DNA of 64,000 nucleotides from Burkholderia pyrrocinia (GCF_001028665.1 NZ_CP011503.1:3162001-3226000); one strand, 5' to 3'. Positions 17,488 through 26,753 are shown, counted from the first letter of the stretch. The notes: generated by a model not told the origin, from the letters alone. Numbers and translations are program-made.

Positions 17488-17517
17488 GGATTGTCGCCTT
17501 GCGGGGCGGCCGATATG

Positions 17518-17982
17518 TCACGCCGGGTCGAGCTCGGCAATCACGACGAGGATGACGGCCGCGTCGGCCGGCAACTGGCGCTGCGAGAACGCCGAACGCG
17601 CGTGTCCCGCCTTGTCGCCGAGCACGGCGGCGAACAGGTCCGACGCGCCGTCGATCACGGCCGGCTGCCCGTAAAAACCGTCGGCCGAGCTCACGTGCCC
17701 CTCGACGCGCACGATCTTGCGCAGGCGGTCGAACCCGCCCAGGTGCGTGCGGATCTGAGCGAGCACGTTCAGCGCCGCAAGCCGGGCCGCATGCTGGCCT
17801 TCGTCGACGCTCAACTGCTCGCCGACGCGGCCGGTAAAGGCGATCCTGCCATCGACGAGCGGCAGTTGTCCCGACACGAACAGCAGGTTGCCGGCTTCGC
17901 TGACAGCCGTATAGCTGCCCAGCGGATTCGGCGGTTCGGGTAATGCAAGGCCGAGTTCGGCCAGTTTCTGTTCGACGGTCAT
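17518..17982 (-). CDS. RidA/YjgF family protein
   Basis: This 154-residue protein belongs to the RidA superfamily (reactive intermediate deaminases), in the longer subgroup with LFVSGQLPLVDGRI near residues 33-46. Classic members hydrolyse 2-aminoacrylate and related enamines. The C-terminal substrate-loop region reads HARSAFSQRQLPADA, with an Arg where family members hold substrate carboxylate. AAGGAG precedes the ATG. A divergent LysR starts 215 bp away and may regulate it. Confidence 0.85.
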   Translation of the reverse strand: MTVEQKLAELGLALPEPPNPLGSYTAVSEAGNLLFVSGQLPLVDGRIAFTGRVGEQLSVDEGQHAARLAALNVLAQIRTHLGGFDRLRKIVRVEGHVSSADGFYGQPAVIDGASDLFAAVLGDKAGHARSAFSQRQLPADAAVILVVIAELDPA

Positions 17983-18197
17983 GTCGTTCTCCTTGCGGGA
18001 AAATGGATCGGGCGATCGGTGTTGCCTGTCAGTCACTCTAGTCATGCGGCCGAAGCCGGTAAATGTCAGCAGCGCAATTGATTCGGGACGCGATGTAACG
18101 AATCGCGCCACGCACGGCGGCTGGTTTCCCGCGCGATATTGATGCACACTCGTTGCTTCATCGCACGCTCCACACCGGAGACGGCAGGAACCGCCCC

Positions 18198-19163
18198 ATG
18201 CAACGACAATTCGACGACCTGCTGCTGGGCAGCATCGAGCTGTTCTGTCTCGCTGCCGAACTCGGCAGCTTCACGCTGGCGGCAACCGCGGCGAGCGTCA
18301 CGCCGGCCGCGGTCAGCCGGTCGGTGGCGCGGCTCGAGGAGCGTCTCGGCGTGCGGCTGTTCGTGCGCACGACACGGCAGATCCGCCTGACCGATTCCGG
18401 CCGGCGCTACTTCGAGCAATGCCGCGATGCGCTGTCGCAGCTCGTCGACGCGGAACGCGAAGCGACCGGCCAGCAGGCCACGCCCGCCGGCGTGCTCCGG
18501 ATCAGCATGCCGACGCCGTACGGGCACTATCGCGTGCTGCCGCTGCTGCCCGCATTTCGCGAGCGCTATCCGGACGTGCGTGTCGAAACCCACCTGAGCA
18601 ACCGCAACATCGACTTCGCCGAGGAAGGCTTCGATCTCGCGATCCGCGGCCGCGCGCCGGCCGATTCGAACCTGGTCGCGCGCAAGCTGGAAGATGCCGA
18701 GCTCGTGATCGTCGCGACGCCCGGCTACCTGAAGCGCGCGGGCATGCCGACCGCCATCGACGATCTGCATGCGCACGAATGCATCCAGTTCGAGCTGCCG
18801 AGCAGCGGGCGGCCGATTCCCTGGCTGTTCGACGACGGAGCGGACGAGATCGAAATCGCGACGACCGGCAACTACAGTACGTCGGGCGACGTCCTCGCCG
18901 GCGTGACGCTCGCGCGCAGCGGTGCGGGCCTGTTCCAGACCTACCGCTTCATCGTCGAACAGGACCTGCGCGCCGGCACGCTCGTGGAGGTGCTGCCCGG
19001 CCTTGGCGGCCGGTCGCGGCCGTTCATGCTGCTGTATCCGCATGCGCGTTTTCTGTCGTCGCGCGTGCGCGTGTTCGTCGACTTTCTCGTCGAGCATCTG
19101 GAGCGCGCGCCCGCCAAGCAGGCGCGCGGGACACGCACCAAACGAGCCGCCGCATCGCGATAA
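18198..19163 (+). CDS. LysR-family transcriptional regulator
   Basis: This 321-residue LysR protein has a winged helix-turn-helix at about residues 10-68 (FTLATAASVTPAAVSRSVARLE is the recognition region, given here in part) and an effector domain from about 95. The NRNIDFAEEGFDLAIRG segment is typical of the aerobic-repressor/CrgA-like branch. The ATG at 18198 is preferred because upstream codons do not resemble the family. It is divergent from the RidA gene and followed by an SDR on the other strand; one or both may be targets. Confidence 0.9.
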   Translation: MQRQFDDLLLGSIELFCLAAELGSFTLAATAASVTPAAVSRSVARLEERLGVRLFVRTTRQIRLTDSGRRYFEQCRDALSQLVDAEREATGQQATPAGVLRISMPTPYGHYRVLPLLPAFRERYPDVRVETHLSNRNIDFAEEGFDLAIRGRAPADSNLVARKLEDAELVIVATPGYLKRAGMPTAIDDLHAHECIQFELPSSGRPIPWLFDDGADEIEIATTGNYSTSGDVLAGVTLARSGAGLFQTYRFIVEQDLRAGTLVEVLPGLGGRSRPFMLLYPHARFLSSRVRVFVDFLVEHLERAPAKQARGTRTKRAAASR

Positions 19164-19194
19164 GCACGCCGGCTCGTTCTTTCGATGCCGATGC

Positions 19195-19902
19195 TCAGTG
19201 CCCGGCGCTCTGGCCGCCGTCGACGTGCAGGATCTCGCCGGTGACGAACGGCGCCGAGTCGAGATACAGGATCGCGTCGACGATGTCGCTCATCTCGCCC
19301 ATGCGGCCGACCGGGTGCAGCGACGCGAGCGTCGCATGCGTTTCGGGTGCATGCATCGGTGACTTGATGACGCCCGGCGCTACCGCATTGACGCGGATGC
19401 CGGCCTTCGCATACTCGATCGCGAGCGACTTCGTCGCCGCATTCAATCCGCCTTTCGTCAGCGACGCGAGCACCGACGGCACGTTGCTGTTCGCGTGATC
19501 GACCAGGCTCGTCGTGATGCTGACCACGTGCCCGCTGCCGTGCTGCTGCATCGCCGCGATCGCGTGCTGAGTGACGTGGAAGAAACCGTTCAGGTTGACG
19601 TTCGTGATCTGCGCGTAGTCGTCCGCGGTGTACTGCGTGAACGGCTTCGCGATGAATATGCCGGCGTTGTTGACGAGCGTGTCGACGCGGCCGAAGCGTT
19701 CGATTGCCGTGTCGACCACGCGACGCGCGACGGCCGGATCGCCGATGTCGCCCGCGACGGTGACGAGATCGGGATCGTTCGACGGCCCGATCGAACGGGA
19801 AGTCGAGACGACGCGATGGCCGCGTGCGCGGAACGCGTTGACCGTTTCCGCGCCGATGCCTTGCGATGCGCCAGTGACGATGATGACTTTGGATGTGCTC
19901 AT
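19195..19902 (-). CDS. SDR family oxidoreductase lacking the catalytic Tyr
   Basis: This 235-residue protein has a Rossmann fold with TGASQGIGAE for NAD(P), NNAG at the central strand and the active-site Ser in SITTSL. The usual YxxxK pair reads ASLTK, so Lys is kept but Tyr is replaced by Ala. The C-terminal segment (IRVNAVAPGVIKSPM) is typical of classical SDRs. The lost Tyr means it may use another acid or have no redox activity. The start MSTSKVIIVTG fits the family. It converges with the LysR gene. Confidence 0.85.
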   Translation of the reverse strand: MSTSKVIIVTGASQGIGAETVNAFRARGHRVVSTSRSIGPSNDPDLVTVAGDIGDPAVARRVVDTAIERFGRVDTLVNNAGIFIAKPFTQYTADDYAQITNVNLNGFFHVTQHAIAAMQQHGSGHVVSITTSLVDHANSNVPSVLASLTKGGLNAATKSLAIEYAKAGIRVNAVAPGVIKSPMHAPETHATLASLHPVGRMGEMSDIVDAILYLDSAPFVTGEILHVDGGQSAGH

Positions 19903-20583
19903 GACTTGCCTCGACAGGTGAATGGTGTTCGGCTTCAGTGCCGACCGGATCGATGAATCCGATGGGCAAACTGTAGGCGCGTCGATCACGATTTCGAACA
20001 CCCGCCGTGGAGCAACAGTCTTGCGTCGCGGGAACAAATGAAGGGGGAGGGCGGGTTTGAAGCGTGGCGCGCTCATCGAGGAGACCGATTTTCCCGCGGC
20101 CTGACGGACCGAGCCGCTGAAGCCTCGGCGGTTACTGCGCGCCGGCAATCGCCAGCGCCGTCGTTCGCGACAACACGGCCGGAATACGACCGACACTGCA
20201 CCCCGATTTGTCTGTCCCGGAACACGCAGTTGGAAAAATCCATGCATCTATCCGGATAACTTTTCTTATCACAACACCGTTGTTTTGAATCAAAACTCGC
20301 TATTCCAGAAACGTGCCTGACGTCACTGCCCAGACCGCTCGCATGCGATTCGTCGTCGATTCGAGGGCAGGGAATCGGTCGTAAAAGCGCAGCCGCCCCG
20401 GCCGGCGACGGTCTTGATGCGAACGCCCGCTGATCGGCAAGAACAGCGGGTTACAGGAGCCGCTGCCGCCGGATTTGCCTCCTCATTCGTAGAGCGGCGA
20501 GAGGTCGCCCCGTTACGACACGATAAATATCCTTCAGATTTGCATCCGTGCCCCAGCGCCGTGCTCTGTCGCTCACGCAGCCG
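19903..20583. other. 681-bp intergenic region without a recognised gene
   Basis: This stretch holds the SDR promoter side and the downstream side of the acyltransferase. Open frames within it show no family-like sequence. A short AT-rich patch (about 20230-20320) stands out in an otherwise GC-rich background. No RNA gene or repeat was recognised. Confidence 0.4.
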
Positions 20584-21459
20584 TCAATAGACGCCTGGCT
20601 CGCCTGCCGGACGATGCTTGAAGCGTCGGTGCACCCAGTAGTACTGCTCGGGAAATCGCAGGATCTGCGCTTCGAGAAAGGAATTCATCGTGCGCGCGTC
20701 GAACGACTCGCTATCGGTCGGATAGCTGCCGAGCGGCTCGAAGATGGTCAGCTTGTAGCCGCGGAACGCCGGCAGCACTTCGGTCACGAACGGTACGACC
20801 CGCGCTCCGCTCAGCTTCGCCAGCCGCGATACCGACGTCAACGTGCAGGCCTGCACGCCGAACAGCGGCGCAAACACCGACCCCGTCGTGCCGTGATCCA
20901 TGTCCGCGGCAAGCATCACCGGGGTACCCGCGCGCAGAAGCCTGACGAGGTGTTTCGCGCTCGCGCTGCGTTCGATCATCTCGGCCCCGAAGCGCCCGCG
21001 CTGACGTTTGGCGAGATCGCACATGCGACGGTTCGACATGCGCGTGTAGAGCGCCGCCACGGGCAGCGACGACGAATAGAGCATGCAGCCCACCTCGATG
21101 CCGACGAAGTGAAAACCCATGAAGATCGTCGGCGGCGCATCCGGGTCGTGCAGGTCGATGTGGCTGTCCAGTTCGACCAGGCGATTGATCGACCGCGCGC
21201 TGCCGAACCACTGGAAGCCGCGCTCCAGGTAGCTCCGGACGACATGTTCGAAATGGGCACGCGCGAGAACGTCGCGCTCCTCGTCGGTCTTCAGCGGAAA
21301 GCAGAGTTGCAGGTTGACATGCACCACGTGTTTGCGCCGGCTCGGTATGCGGTAAAGCGCAGCGCCGATGCTGCTGCCAGTTCTCGCGACCAGCGAGTAC
21401 GGAAGAAGGGAAAGGAACCGTAGGAGGCCGAACAGCAGCCAATACCCGAGAGCGTTCAT
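20584..21459 (-). CDS. LpxL/HtrB-like lipid acyltransferase
   Basis: This 291-residue protein is of the lipid A biosynthesis acyltransferase (lysophospholipid-acyltransferase-like) family. It has an N-terminal membrane anchor (about residues 5-35) and the HX4E active-site motif HFVGIE (H117, E122). It should act at the inner face of the inner membrane on lipid A or another acylated lipid. The start at 21459 gives the usual length; the frame extends upstream through unrelated sequence. A decayed phospholipid N-methyltransferase gene lies directly upstream on the same strand, so this was once part of a lipid-modification unit. Confidence 0.85.
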   Translation of the reverse strand: MNALGYWLLFGLLRFLSLLPYSLVARTGSSIGAALYRIPSRRKHVVHVNLQLCFPLKTDEERDVLARAHFEHVVRSYLERGFQWFGSARSINRLVELDSHIDLHDPDAPPTIFMGFHFVGIEVGCMLYSSSLPVAALYTRMSNRRMCDLAKRQRGRFGAEMIERSASAKHLVRLLRAGTPVMLAADMDHGTTGSVFAPLFGVQACTLTSVSRLAKLSGARVVPFVTEVLPAFRGYKLTIFEPLGSYPTDSESFDARTMNSFLEAQILRFPEQYYWVHRRFKHRPAGEPGVY

Positions 21460-21613
21460 GATGATGGACTTCCGTCTGTTGACTGCCCGGCGCCGCTCGA
21501 GTCGAGTGATGGAGTACGGGGAAATCGGGTTGTGTCGAGGCTGTATGACGTAGTGGCTTGCGCGACCACCTCCGACAGAGGCCGCGCGCCAGGCCGCTGA
21601 GGCCGGCCGCATC

Positions 21614-21889
21614 GATTCGGCGTTCGAAGCGATACACGATCGCGGGCGGGAAGTTCATCCACGCGATGCCGACTCGGACTGCGCGAATGCGCATGGCCTC
21701 CAGATAACGCGCCGGGATCGGGCAGCGCGGCACATACGTGAATGGATAGAACGCGCCCCCGGCAGCCAGGTGGCGCGCGAAGGCGCAGTGAACGATCGCG
21801 ACGGCCTGTTCGACCGGCATCGCGACGAGTGGCAATCCTCTCACAATAACACGTGCACGCTCCCCGCCGAAGAAGTCACCCGTCATGCC
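21614..21889 (-). pseudogene. fragment of phospholipid N-methyltransferase (PmtA-like)
   Basis: About 90 codons resemble the C-terminal half of PmtA-type methyltransferases: RVIVRGLPLVAMPVEQAVAI, then GGAFYPFTYVPRCPIPARYL and WMNFPPAIVYRFERR. The SAM-binding N-terminal half is absent and no start or stop fits. The fragment ends abruptly near 21889, where an unrelated kinase fragment on the other strand begins. It is a deletion remnant upstream of the acyltransferase. Confidence 0.6.
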
Positions 21890-21904
21890 GAGCCGGGCCG
21901 CTTC

Positions 21905-22354
21905 CATCTGCATCATCCGTAACGCGGGGAACGGATGCCGCAGGGCGTCCGCGAAGGCGGGCGGGTGGAGATCACGTGCGGCAGCCCTGCCGAAGGAGAC
22001 GGGGCGCGGATCAGGCTGCTTGTCGCGGACGACAGGCAGGGCGTGCCGGTCGACGAGCGCGCGCGGATCTTCGAACGCATTTACCGGGTACCCGGTACGG
22101 CGCGGCGGGGAAGCGGCATCGGCCTGTCGCTGGTCGCGCGAATCGCCGAATCTCACGGCGGGGCGGTCGAGGTGGCGGCCGGTATCGAGGAGCACGGACT
22201 GGCGGTGATCCTGTCGTTCCCGATATGGCTGGAGCCGGAGTGCCGGCAGCGCTGGCACGGGCCTCCGCAGGAATTGCGAAGAGACGCCGCGTCACTGGTG
22301 CCTGGTGCACGGGAAGCCGGTACCCATGCACCGCGAGCCGTCATTTCCGCGTGA
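21905..22354 (+). pseudogene. fragment of a sensor histidine kinase ATPase domain
   Basis: The frame encodes an HATPase_c tail: ADDRQGVPVDERARIFERIY (G1/F-box) and GSGIGLSLVARIAESHGG (G2 box). An N-box-like IIRNAGNG (about 21911-21935) lies just upstream but in another frame, so there is at least one frameshift. Sensor, HAMP and phosphoacceptor domains are missing. It abuts the PmtA fragment, so the region looks like the scar of a deletion that joined two operons. Confidence 0.6.
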
Positions 22355-22628
22355 CGTTCAGCGGCGAATGTGCGTCGGCCTCGGACATGACCTGCTTGCT
22401 GCCGGATTCTGATTGTGCGTCACGTTCGTGCTGGCGCGCGATTTTCGCTTCGGCATCCTGCAGGCTTTTCGCATAGTCGTAGGCCATCGGGTCGTAGCCG
22501 GCTTGCTCGAGTTCGATGAGCTCGTTGCGAACCTGCGCGCGTGTCAGCGGCTGGGTTTCCTGCGCGAACGTGATTGCCGGCGCGGCCAGTGCGGATGCAA
22601 CGACGAGTATACGAATCAGCGATTTCAT
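22341..22628 (-). CDS. DUF4148 family exported protein, divergent copy
   Basis: This 95-residue protein has a Sec signal (cleaved near TFA, about residue 22) and the DUF4148 motif LTRAQVRNELIELEQAGYDP. It differs from the triplet at 15.6-16.8 kb in its C-terminal half, which is charged (KIARQHERDAQ). Its function is unknown. It overlaps the end of the histidine-kinase remnant by a few bases. The 293 bp upstream to the next gene hold only promoter space. Confidence 0.85.
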   Translation of the reverse strand: MKSLIRILVVASALAAPAITFAQETQPLTRAQVRNELIELEQAGYDPMAYDYAKSLQDAEAKIARQHERDAQSESGSKQVMSEADAHSPLNVTRK

Positions 22629-22921
22629 GATGACCACCTCCGGAAGATTGAGCGAAGCGACCTGTGTTTCAGTCGTCGAGTGGAGGTTAGGATCGAACGA
22701 CGTCGCGATAAATGCCCGCCGCTCCAATTCAACGTTCCAGTTGGAACAAAAGTGCTTGAGCAATCGTGCCGCCCGGCGAGAAGGGCCGCCGACGACACAT
22801 CGACCGCATCGCGTCCGCTTTTTCATTCGCGACAAAAGCGCATTGTTTGCGCGCGGATTCCTCGCGACGGCGGCACGACATACAGTCGTCTCACCATCAC
22901 GACGCGCAATCGCCTCCGGCC

Positions 22922-23635
22922 ATGTCCGACGATCGACGCACCACCGACTCCGTCTACGCAATGACGCGCGAGCGCCTGGCTCAAGGCACGCTGCTGCAGG
23001 CGCTGCGCGCAGACCCGCCGGCAGGCATGGCGGTGCGCAGCGATGCGGAACTCGAGCGCACGTTGCGGGCCACGCTCGACCGCCACGCACCCGGTCGCGA
23101 TCTGCACGTGTTCGCGTACGGTTCGTTGATGTGGAATCCGGCGCTCGATGTCGCCGGTTCGTCGGTTGCGCGCGTCGACGGCTGGCACCGGGCGTTCTGC
23201 CTGCGGCTCGTCATCGCGCGCGGCACGCCCCAGCAGCCGGGCGCGATGCTCGCGCTCGACCGCGGCGGCAGGTGCGACGGCGTGCTGTACCGGATCGACG
23301 CGGCCAAGGTCGAAGCCGAATTGCGCTTGCTGTGGCGACGCGAAATGCTGGCCGATTCGTACGAACCGCGATGGGTCGCGGCACAGGTCGACGGCCAATC
23401 GATCCGCGCGCTGACCTTCGTCGTCAACCGGTCGCACGATCGTTACCTCGGCGGATACACGCTCGACCGCGTCGCGCACCTGATCCGCACCGGCCGCGGC
23501 CCGCTCGGCACGTCGCGCGACTACTTCGATTCGACCGTGCAGGCGTTGACGCGCCTCGGTCTCCAGGACGCCGGCATCGAACGGCTTTTGCGCGAAATAC
23601 GCGGCGCGGACGAAGCCGAATCCGCGTACGGTTGA
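22922..23635 (+). CDS. ChaC-like gamma-glutamylcyclotransferase
   Basis: This 237-residue protein is a ChaC-family glutathione-specific gamma-glutamylcyclotransferase, which splits glutathione to 5-oxoproline and Cys-Gly. The nucleotide-fold-like substrate loop FAYGSLMWNP is present at about residues 63-72, and the catalytic Glu probably lies in LLWRREM. Bacterial ChaC proteins are often this length. The start at 22922 follows the family pattern of a helical lead-in. It has no obvious operon partner. Confidence 0.86.
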   Translation: MSDDRRTTDSVYAMTRERLAQGTLLQALRADPPAGMAVRSDAELERTLRATLDRHAPGRDLHVFAYGSLMWNPALDVAGSSVARVDGWHRAFCLRLVIARGTPQQPGAMLALDRGGRCDGVLYRIDAAKVEAELRLLWRREMLADSYEPRWVAAQVDGQSIRALTFVVNRSHDRYLGGYTLDRVAHLIRTGRGPLGTSRDYFDSTVQALTRLGLQDAGIERLLREIRGADEAESAYG

Positions 23636-23731
23636 TCCCCCGGGGTTGGCGGACTGCACGCGAATTTCGGCGGTCAACGCATCAGACGGCCGCGCGCATG
23701 TCGCGGCCCATCCGATCGGCCAGACCCGGCG

Positions 23732-24643
23732 TCAGCGGCGCCTGAGATGTTCGTCGCGCTCGAACAGTGCAATGACCCAGTCGATGAACACGCGCACTTT
23801 CGCGCTCAGGTAGCGGTTGGGCGCGTAGATCACGTAGACAGGATTGGCGTGGTGCGTCCAGCCCTCGAGGATCGGCACGAGCGTGCCGGCGGCGATGGCG
23901 TCGCGAACCGAATAGGACGGCGCCTGGATGATGCCGAGGTTCGCATGACCCGCGGCGAGGTAGGCGTTCGTATCGTTCACGACGAGACGATGATTGAGCG
24001 CGAGATCGCTTCTTTTGCCGCCGTTCGAAAACTGGAACGGCAACGAGCGGCCGCCGCGCGACGGAATCATGCCAACGGTCGGAAACTCGCGCAACGCGTC
24101 CGGCGACGCCGGCATGCCGTGCGCGTCGACGAACGCGGGCGTCGCGCAGGTCGTGAAGCCGAAGCTGCCGATCTGCCGCGCGACCAGCGACTGCTCGTCG
24201 ACTTCGCCCGCGCGTATCGCGCAGTCGATGCCTTCGGCGATCAGGTCGGTACGCTTGTTGCCGATATCGAGTTCGATCTCGACGTCGGGGTACGCGTCAT
24301 AGAATTCCGCGAGGGCGGGCACGAGGACGAGCGTGCCGATCGCGGCAGCGGTATCCACGCGAATCCTGCCGGACGGCTTGGCGCGCGCATGGGTCGTCGA
24401 CGATTCGATTTCCGCGAGATCGGCGAGCAGCCGCACGACGCGCTCGTAGTAGATCGCCCCTTCGGGCGTAACCGTCACCGATCGCGTGGTGCGATGCAGC
24501 AAGCGCACCTGCAGGTCTTCCTCGAGTTTCTGGATCAACCGCGTCACCGTCGCATTCGGCATGTCGAGCGTATCGGCCGCTTTCGTGAAGGTTCCGGCTT
24601 CCACGACGCGGACGAATGCATTCATCGCAGCAATGCGGTCCAT
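23732..24643 (-). CDS. LysR-family transcriptional regulator
   Basis: This 303-residue LysR protein begins MDRIAAMNAFVRVVEAGTF, the common start of the CrgA/DsdC-like branch, with recognition region NATVTRLIQKLE. Its effector domain ends normally at about residue 295. It lies 58 bp downstream of the stop of a truncated flavin reductase on the same strand. The deletion that truncated that gene may have brought this regulator next to it. Confidence 0.9.
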   Translation of the reverse strand: MDRIAAMNAFVRVVEAGTFTKAADTLDMPNATVTRLIQKLEEDLQVRLLHRTTRSVTVTPEGAIYYERVVRLLADLAEIESSTTHARAKPSGRIRVDTAAAIGTLVLVPALAEFYDAYPDVEIELDIGNKRTDLIAEGIDCAIRAGEVDEQSLVARQIGSFGFTTCATPAFVDAHGMPASPDALREFPTVGMIPSRGGRSLPFQFSNGGKRSDLALNHRLVVNDTNAYLAAGHANLGIIQAPSYSVRDAIAAGTLVPILEGWTHHANPVYVIYAPNRYLSAKVRVFIDWVIALFERDEHLRRR

Positions 24644-24701
24644 GTACGCGACTCCGGTCGGGGGTGGAGTCGCCATTAAACCGCAATCCGGCTGCGTCTC
24701 G

Positions 24702-24845
24702 CTAGCTGAAGAACGAGATCGGCGCGAGATTCGCGACGCCGTCTGCGGCAAGCGTGCTGCCCCATGCGACGGCGCGCGGCAGCATCGAGCCGATCAGCAG
24801 CTTGTCGTTCGCGGTAGTGTCCTCGGTGGAGGGATCGACGCTCAC
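24702..24845 (-). pseudogene. truncated flavin reductase (N-terminal 47 residues)
   Basis: A GTG-initiated frame of 48 codons reads VSVDPSTEDT, NDKLLIGSMLPRAVAWGST and then GVANLAPISFFS before a stop. This is the conserved N-terminus of the flavin reductase-like (FMN-binding split-barrel, flavoredoxin) family. The remaining 150 or so residues are absent and the next sequence is the leader of a LysR gene. It starts 40 bp after the MaoC dehydratase stop, so the two were an operon. Confidence 0.65.
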
Positions 24846-24885
24846 GATGTGTCTTCTTGATTCGCGCGGTTCGGGGCGATACGCG

Positions 24886-25338
24886 TCACGCGGGACGACG
24901 CGCGACCATCAGCCTGGCGGTCAGGATCTGCACGACTTCGCCGCGTTGATTGACCGTCCTGGTTCGCAGCGTGAGCATCCCGTACTGCGGGCGCGACCGG
25001 GACGGCGTCAGTTCGATGACTTCGCTCTCGACGCGCAGCACGTCGCCCGCGCGCGTCGGCTGCTTCCATTCGATGTCGGCGCCGGCGCCGAGTATTCCGT
25101 TCGCCAGCTTCGGCCCGCTCGCAACGAGCAGCCGCATCGTGATCGCCGCGGTATGCCAGCCGCTCGCAGCCAGGCCGCCGAATATCGTGCCGCGCGCGGC
25201 TTCGTCGTCGAGATGGAACGGCTGCGGATCGAATTCCGCGGCGAATCGCTTGATGTCGGCGGCGGTGACCTCGTGGGTAGCGCCGACGAACGTGTCGCCG
25301 ACCGTGAAATCGTCGAAGTAGAAAAGCTGCTGTTCCAT
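24886..25338 (-). CDS. MaoC-like dehydratase
   Basis: This 150-residue single hot-dog protein carries the (R)-hydratase signature, here FDPQPFHLD (about residues 36-44), and GGLAASGWHTAA. It should hydrate or dehydrate an enoyl-CoA; the substrate is unknown. The ATG at 25338 gives standard length. Downstream on the same strand lies only the stump of a flavin reductase. The 329 bp upstream hold no gene. Confidence 0.85.
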   Translation of the reverse strand: MEQQLFYFDDFTVGDTFVGATHEVTAADIKRFAAEFDPQPFHLDDEAARGTIFGGLAASGWHTAAITMRLLVASGPKLANGILGAGADIEWKQPTRAGDVLRVESEVIELTPSRSRPQYGMLTLRTRTVNQRGEVVQILTARLMVARRPA

Positions 25339-25667
25339 GGACGTATCCGATGCGCTGAAGGAGTGATCCGGGCGGCGCCGCTGATGCGTGGTCGTTCGGG
25401 CTTGACGCCACTATATGAAACGTTACGACGCGGTGTAAGAGGGTGGCGATGAATGCGGCATTCCGGATCGGTCAATAATCGGCGCACCGGGATGCGGGTG
25501 CCGCAAGCGGCAACGAGCGGCGGGGAAGGCCGTGCGTAACCGGGTCGCAGGATGCCGTCGGGCCGCCGGGCTCACGCCGTTTGTCGTTCGGCATTATTGA
25601 TCCGATTGGAAAACCGCTTTGACCCGGCACGCGTGGGGTAGAGGCGGGCGCTCGCTAGACTGATTGC

Positions 25668-26312
25668 ATGATGAAGCGCGAGCCGAAGGCGGCGTCGCTT
25701 TCCGTGTCGAACGGAATCCGGAAGCACGCGGGGCAGCGCGAAAACCATGCGGAGGTAACGACGGATACGATCGAGATCGAACCGGCCCCGTACCGCGAGA
25801 CCATGCCGGACGCGCCGGCCCTCAGCATCCGGCGCATCCGGGAGGCGAGGGACGGAACGCCGGTGCTCCTGCGTGCGATCGAGCACAGCGATCTCGAGAT
25901 CGAACGCGACCTGGTCGACCGTCTGTCGAGCCAGAGCCGCTACATGCGGTTGATGTCGGCGCGCAAGCCGACCGAAGACGAGATGATTCGATGGACCCGC
26001 ATCGACCGCCGGCGGGAAGGCGCGGTGATCGCGACGATCTGTGCCAGCGGCCGCGAACGGCTGATCGGCGTCGCGCGTTATGCGTTATGCGTTGAACGAC
26101 GGCGAAACCGATGTCGTCGAATGCGCGATCGTGATCGACGATGCCTGGCATCGGCAAGGGCTCGGCCGTGCGCTGTTGTCGAGCCTGATCGATCTTGCGG
26201 GACGGTCGGGCATGAAACGGATGGTCGGCACGACGTGGATAGCGATCGCGGATGATCGCCAGTGCTCGAAGGCGGAAACGGGTTCACGATTGTGAAATCG
26301 CACCTCCTCTGA
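25668..26312 (+). pseudogene. GNAT acetyltransferase with multiple frameshifts
   Basis: The reading starts MMKREPKAAS and continues through a GNAT-like N-terminal half (LRAIEHSDLEIERDLVDRLS) to LIGVARYA. There a tandem repeat of GTTATGC (26077-26093) shifts the frame by 7 bp. The acetyl-CoA-binding part (VIDDAWHRQGLGRALLSSLI) is read in a second frame. Near 26260-26280 a further indel is implied, because the family-like end NGFTIVKS appears in a third frame that stops at 26312. It is decayed and unlikely to be functional. Confidence 0.75.
26077..26093. repeat. 7-bp tandem duplication in GNAT gene
   Basis: GTTATGC occurs twice in tandem followed by GTT. One copy restores the expected codons for VARYALND. 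Confidence 0.85.
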
Positions 26313-26372
26313 TAGTGTTTTTCGCTAGGCAGCGGCTCGCGCTGCCAATCACATGACTACAGCGAAAGACCT

Positions 26373-26555
26373 ATGGCAACCAAGTTTGTGCATTTTGAAG
26401 ACGTGAATGGCAATGCCGTCTACGTCAATCCCGAACGCGTAACTTTCGTGCGCGAAGCCCAGTCGGACGAAACTCAGATCTTCTTCGGCGCCGAGCATGC
26501 GTTGAGAGTCAAGGGTGGCGCGGCCGATGTCGCCAGTCGGATTACCGCCGAATAA
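26373..26555 (+). CDS. small conserved protein, FlbD-like pattern
   Basis: This 60-residue protein reads MATKFVHFEDVNGNAVYVNP and ends in VKGGAADVASRI. The pattern of a short beta-rich protein with NGxxVYVNPERV resembles FlbD-like and related small conserved proteins of Burkholderia, whose function is unknown. It begins 60 bp after the decayed GNAT gene and converges with the RND pump. Confidence 0.65.
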   Translation: MATKFVHFEDVNGNAVYVNPERVTFVREAQSDETQIFFGAEHALRVKGGAADVASRITAE

Positions 26556-26753
26556 CACGCGGCTACCGATGGGCCCGATCATGGGTACGAATCACTGCAT
26601 TCTCGGGGCCCAAAACACGACATTTTTATTTAGCGGAAACGCGACATCTGAACTTGGGACCTACACGCAAACTATCGATAATCTTGATTATGTCAAATAC
26701 GATATCGACGTTCTCAAACCCCTGATCCCACCACCAACACCCCGCCGCGACCC

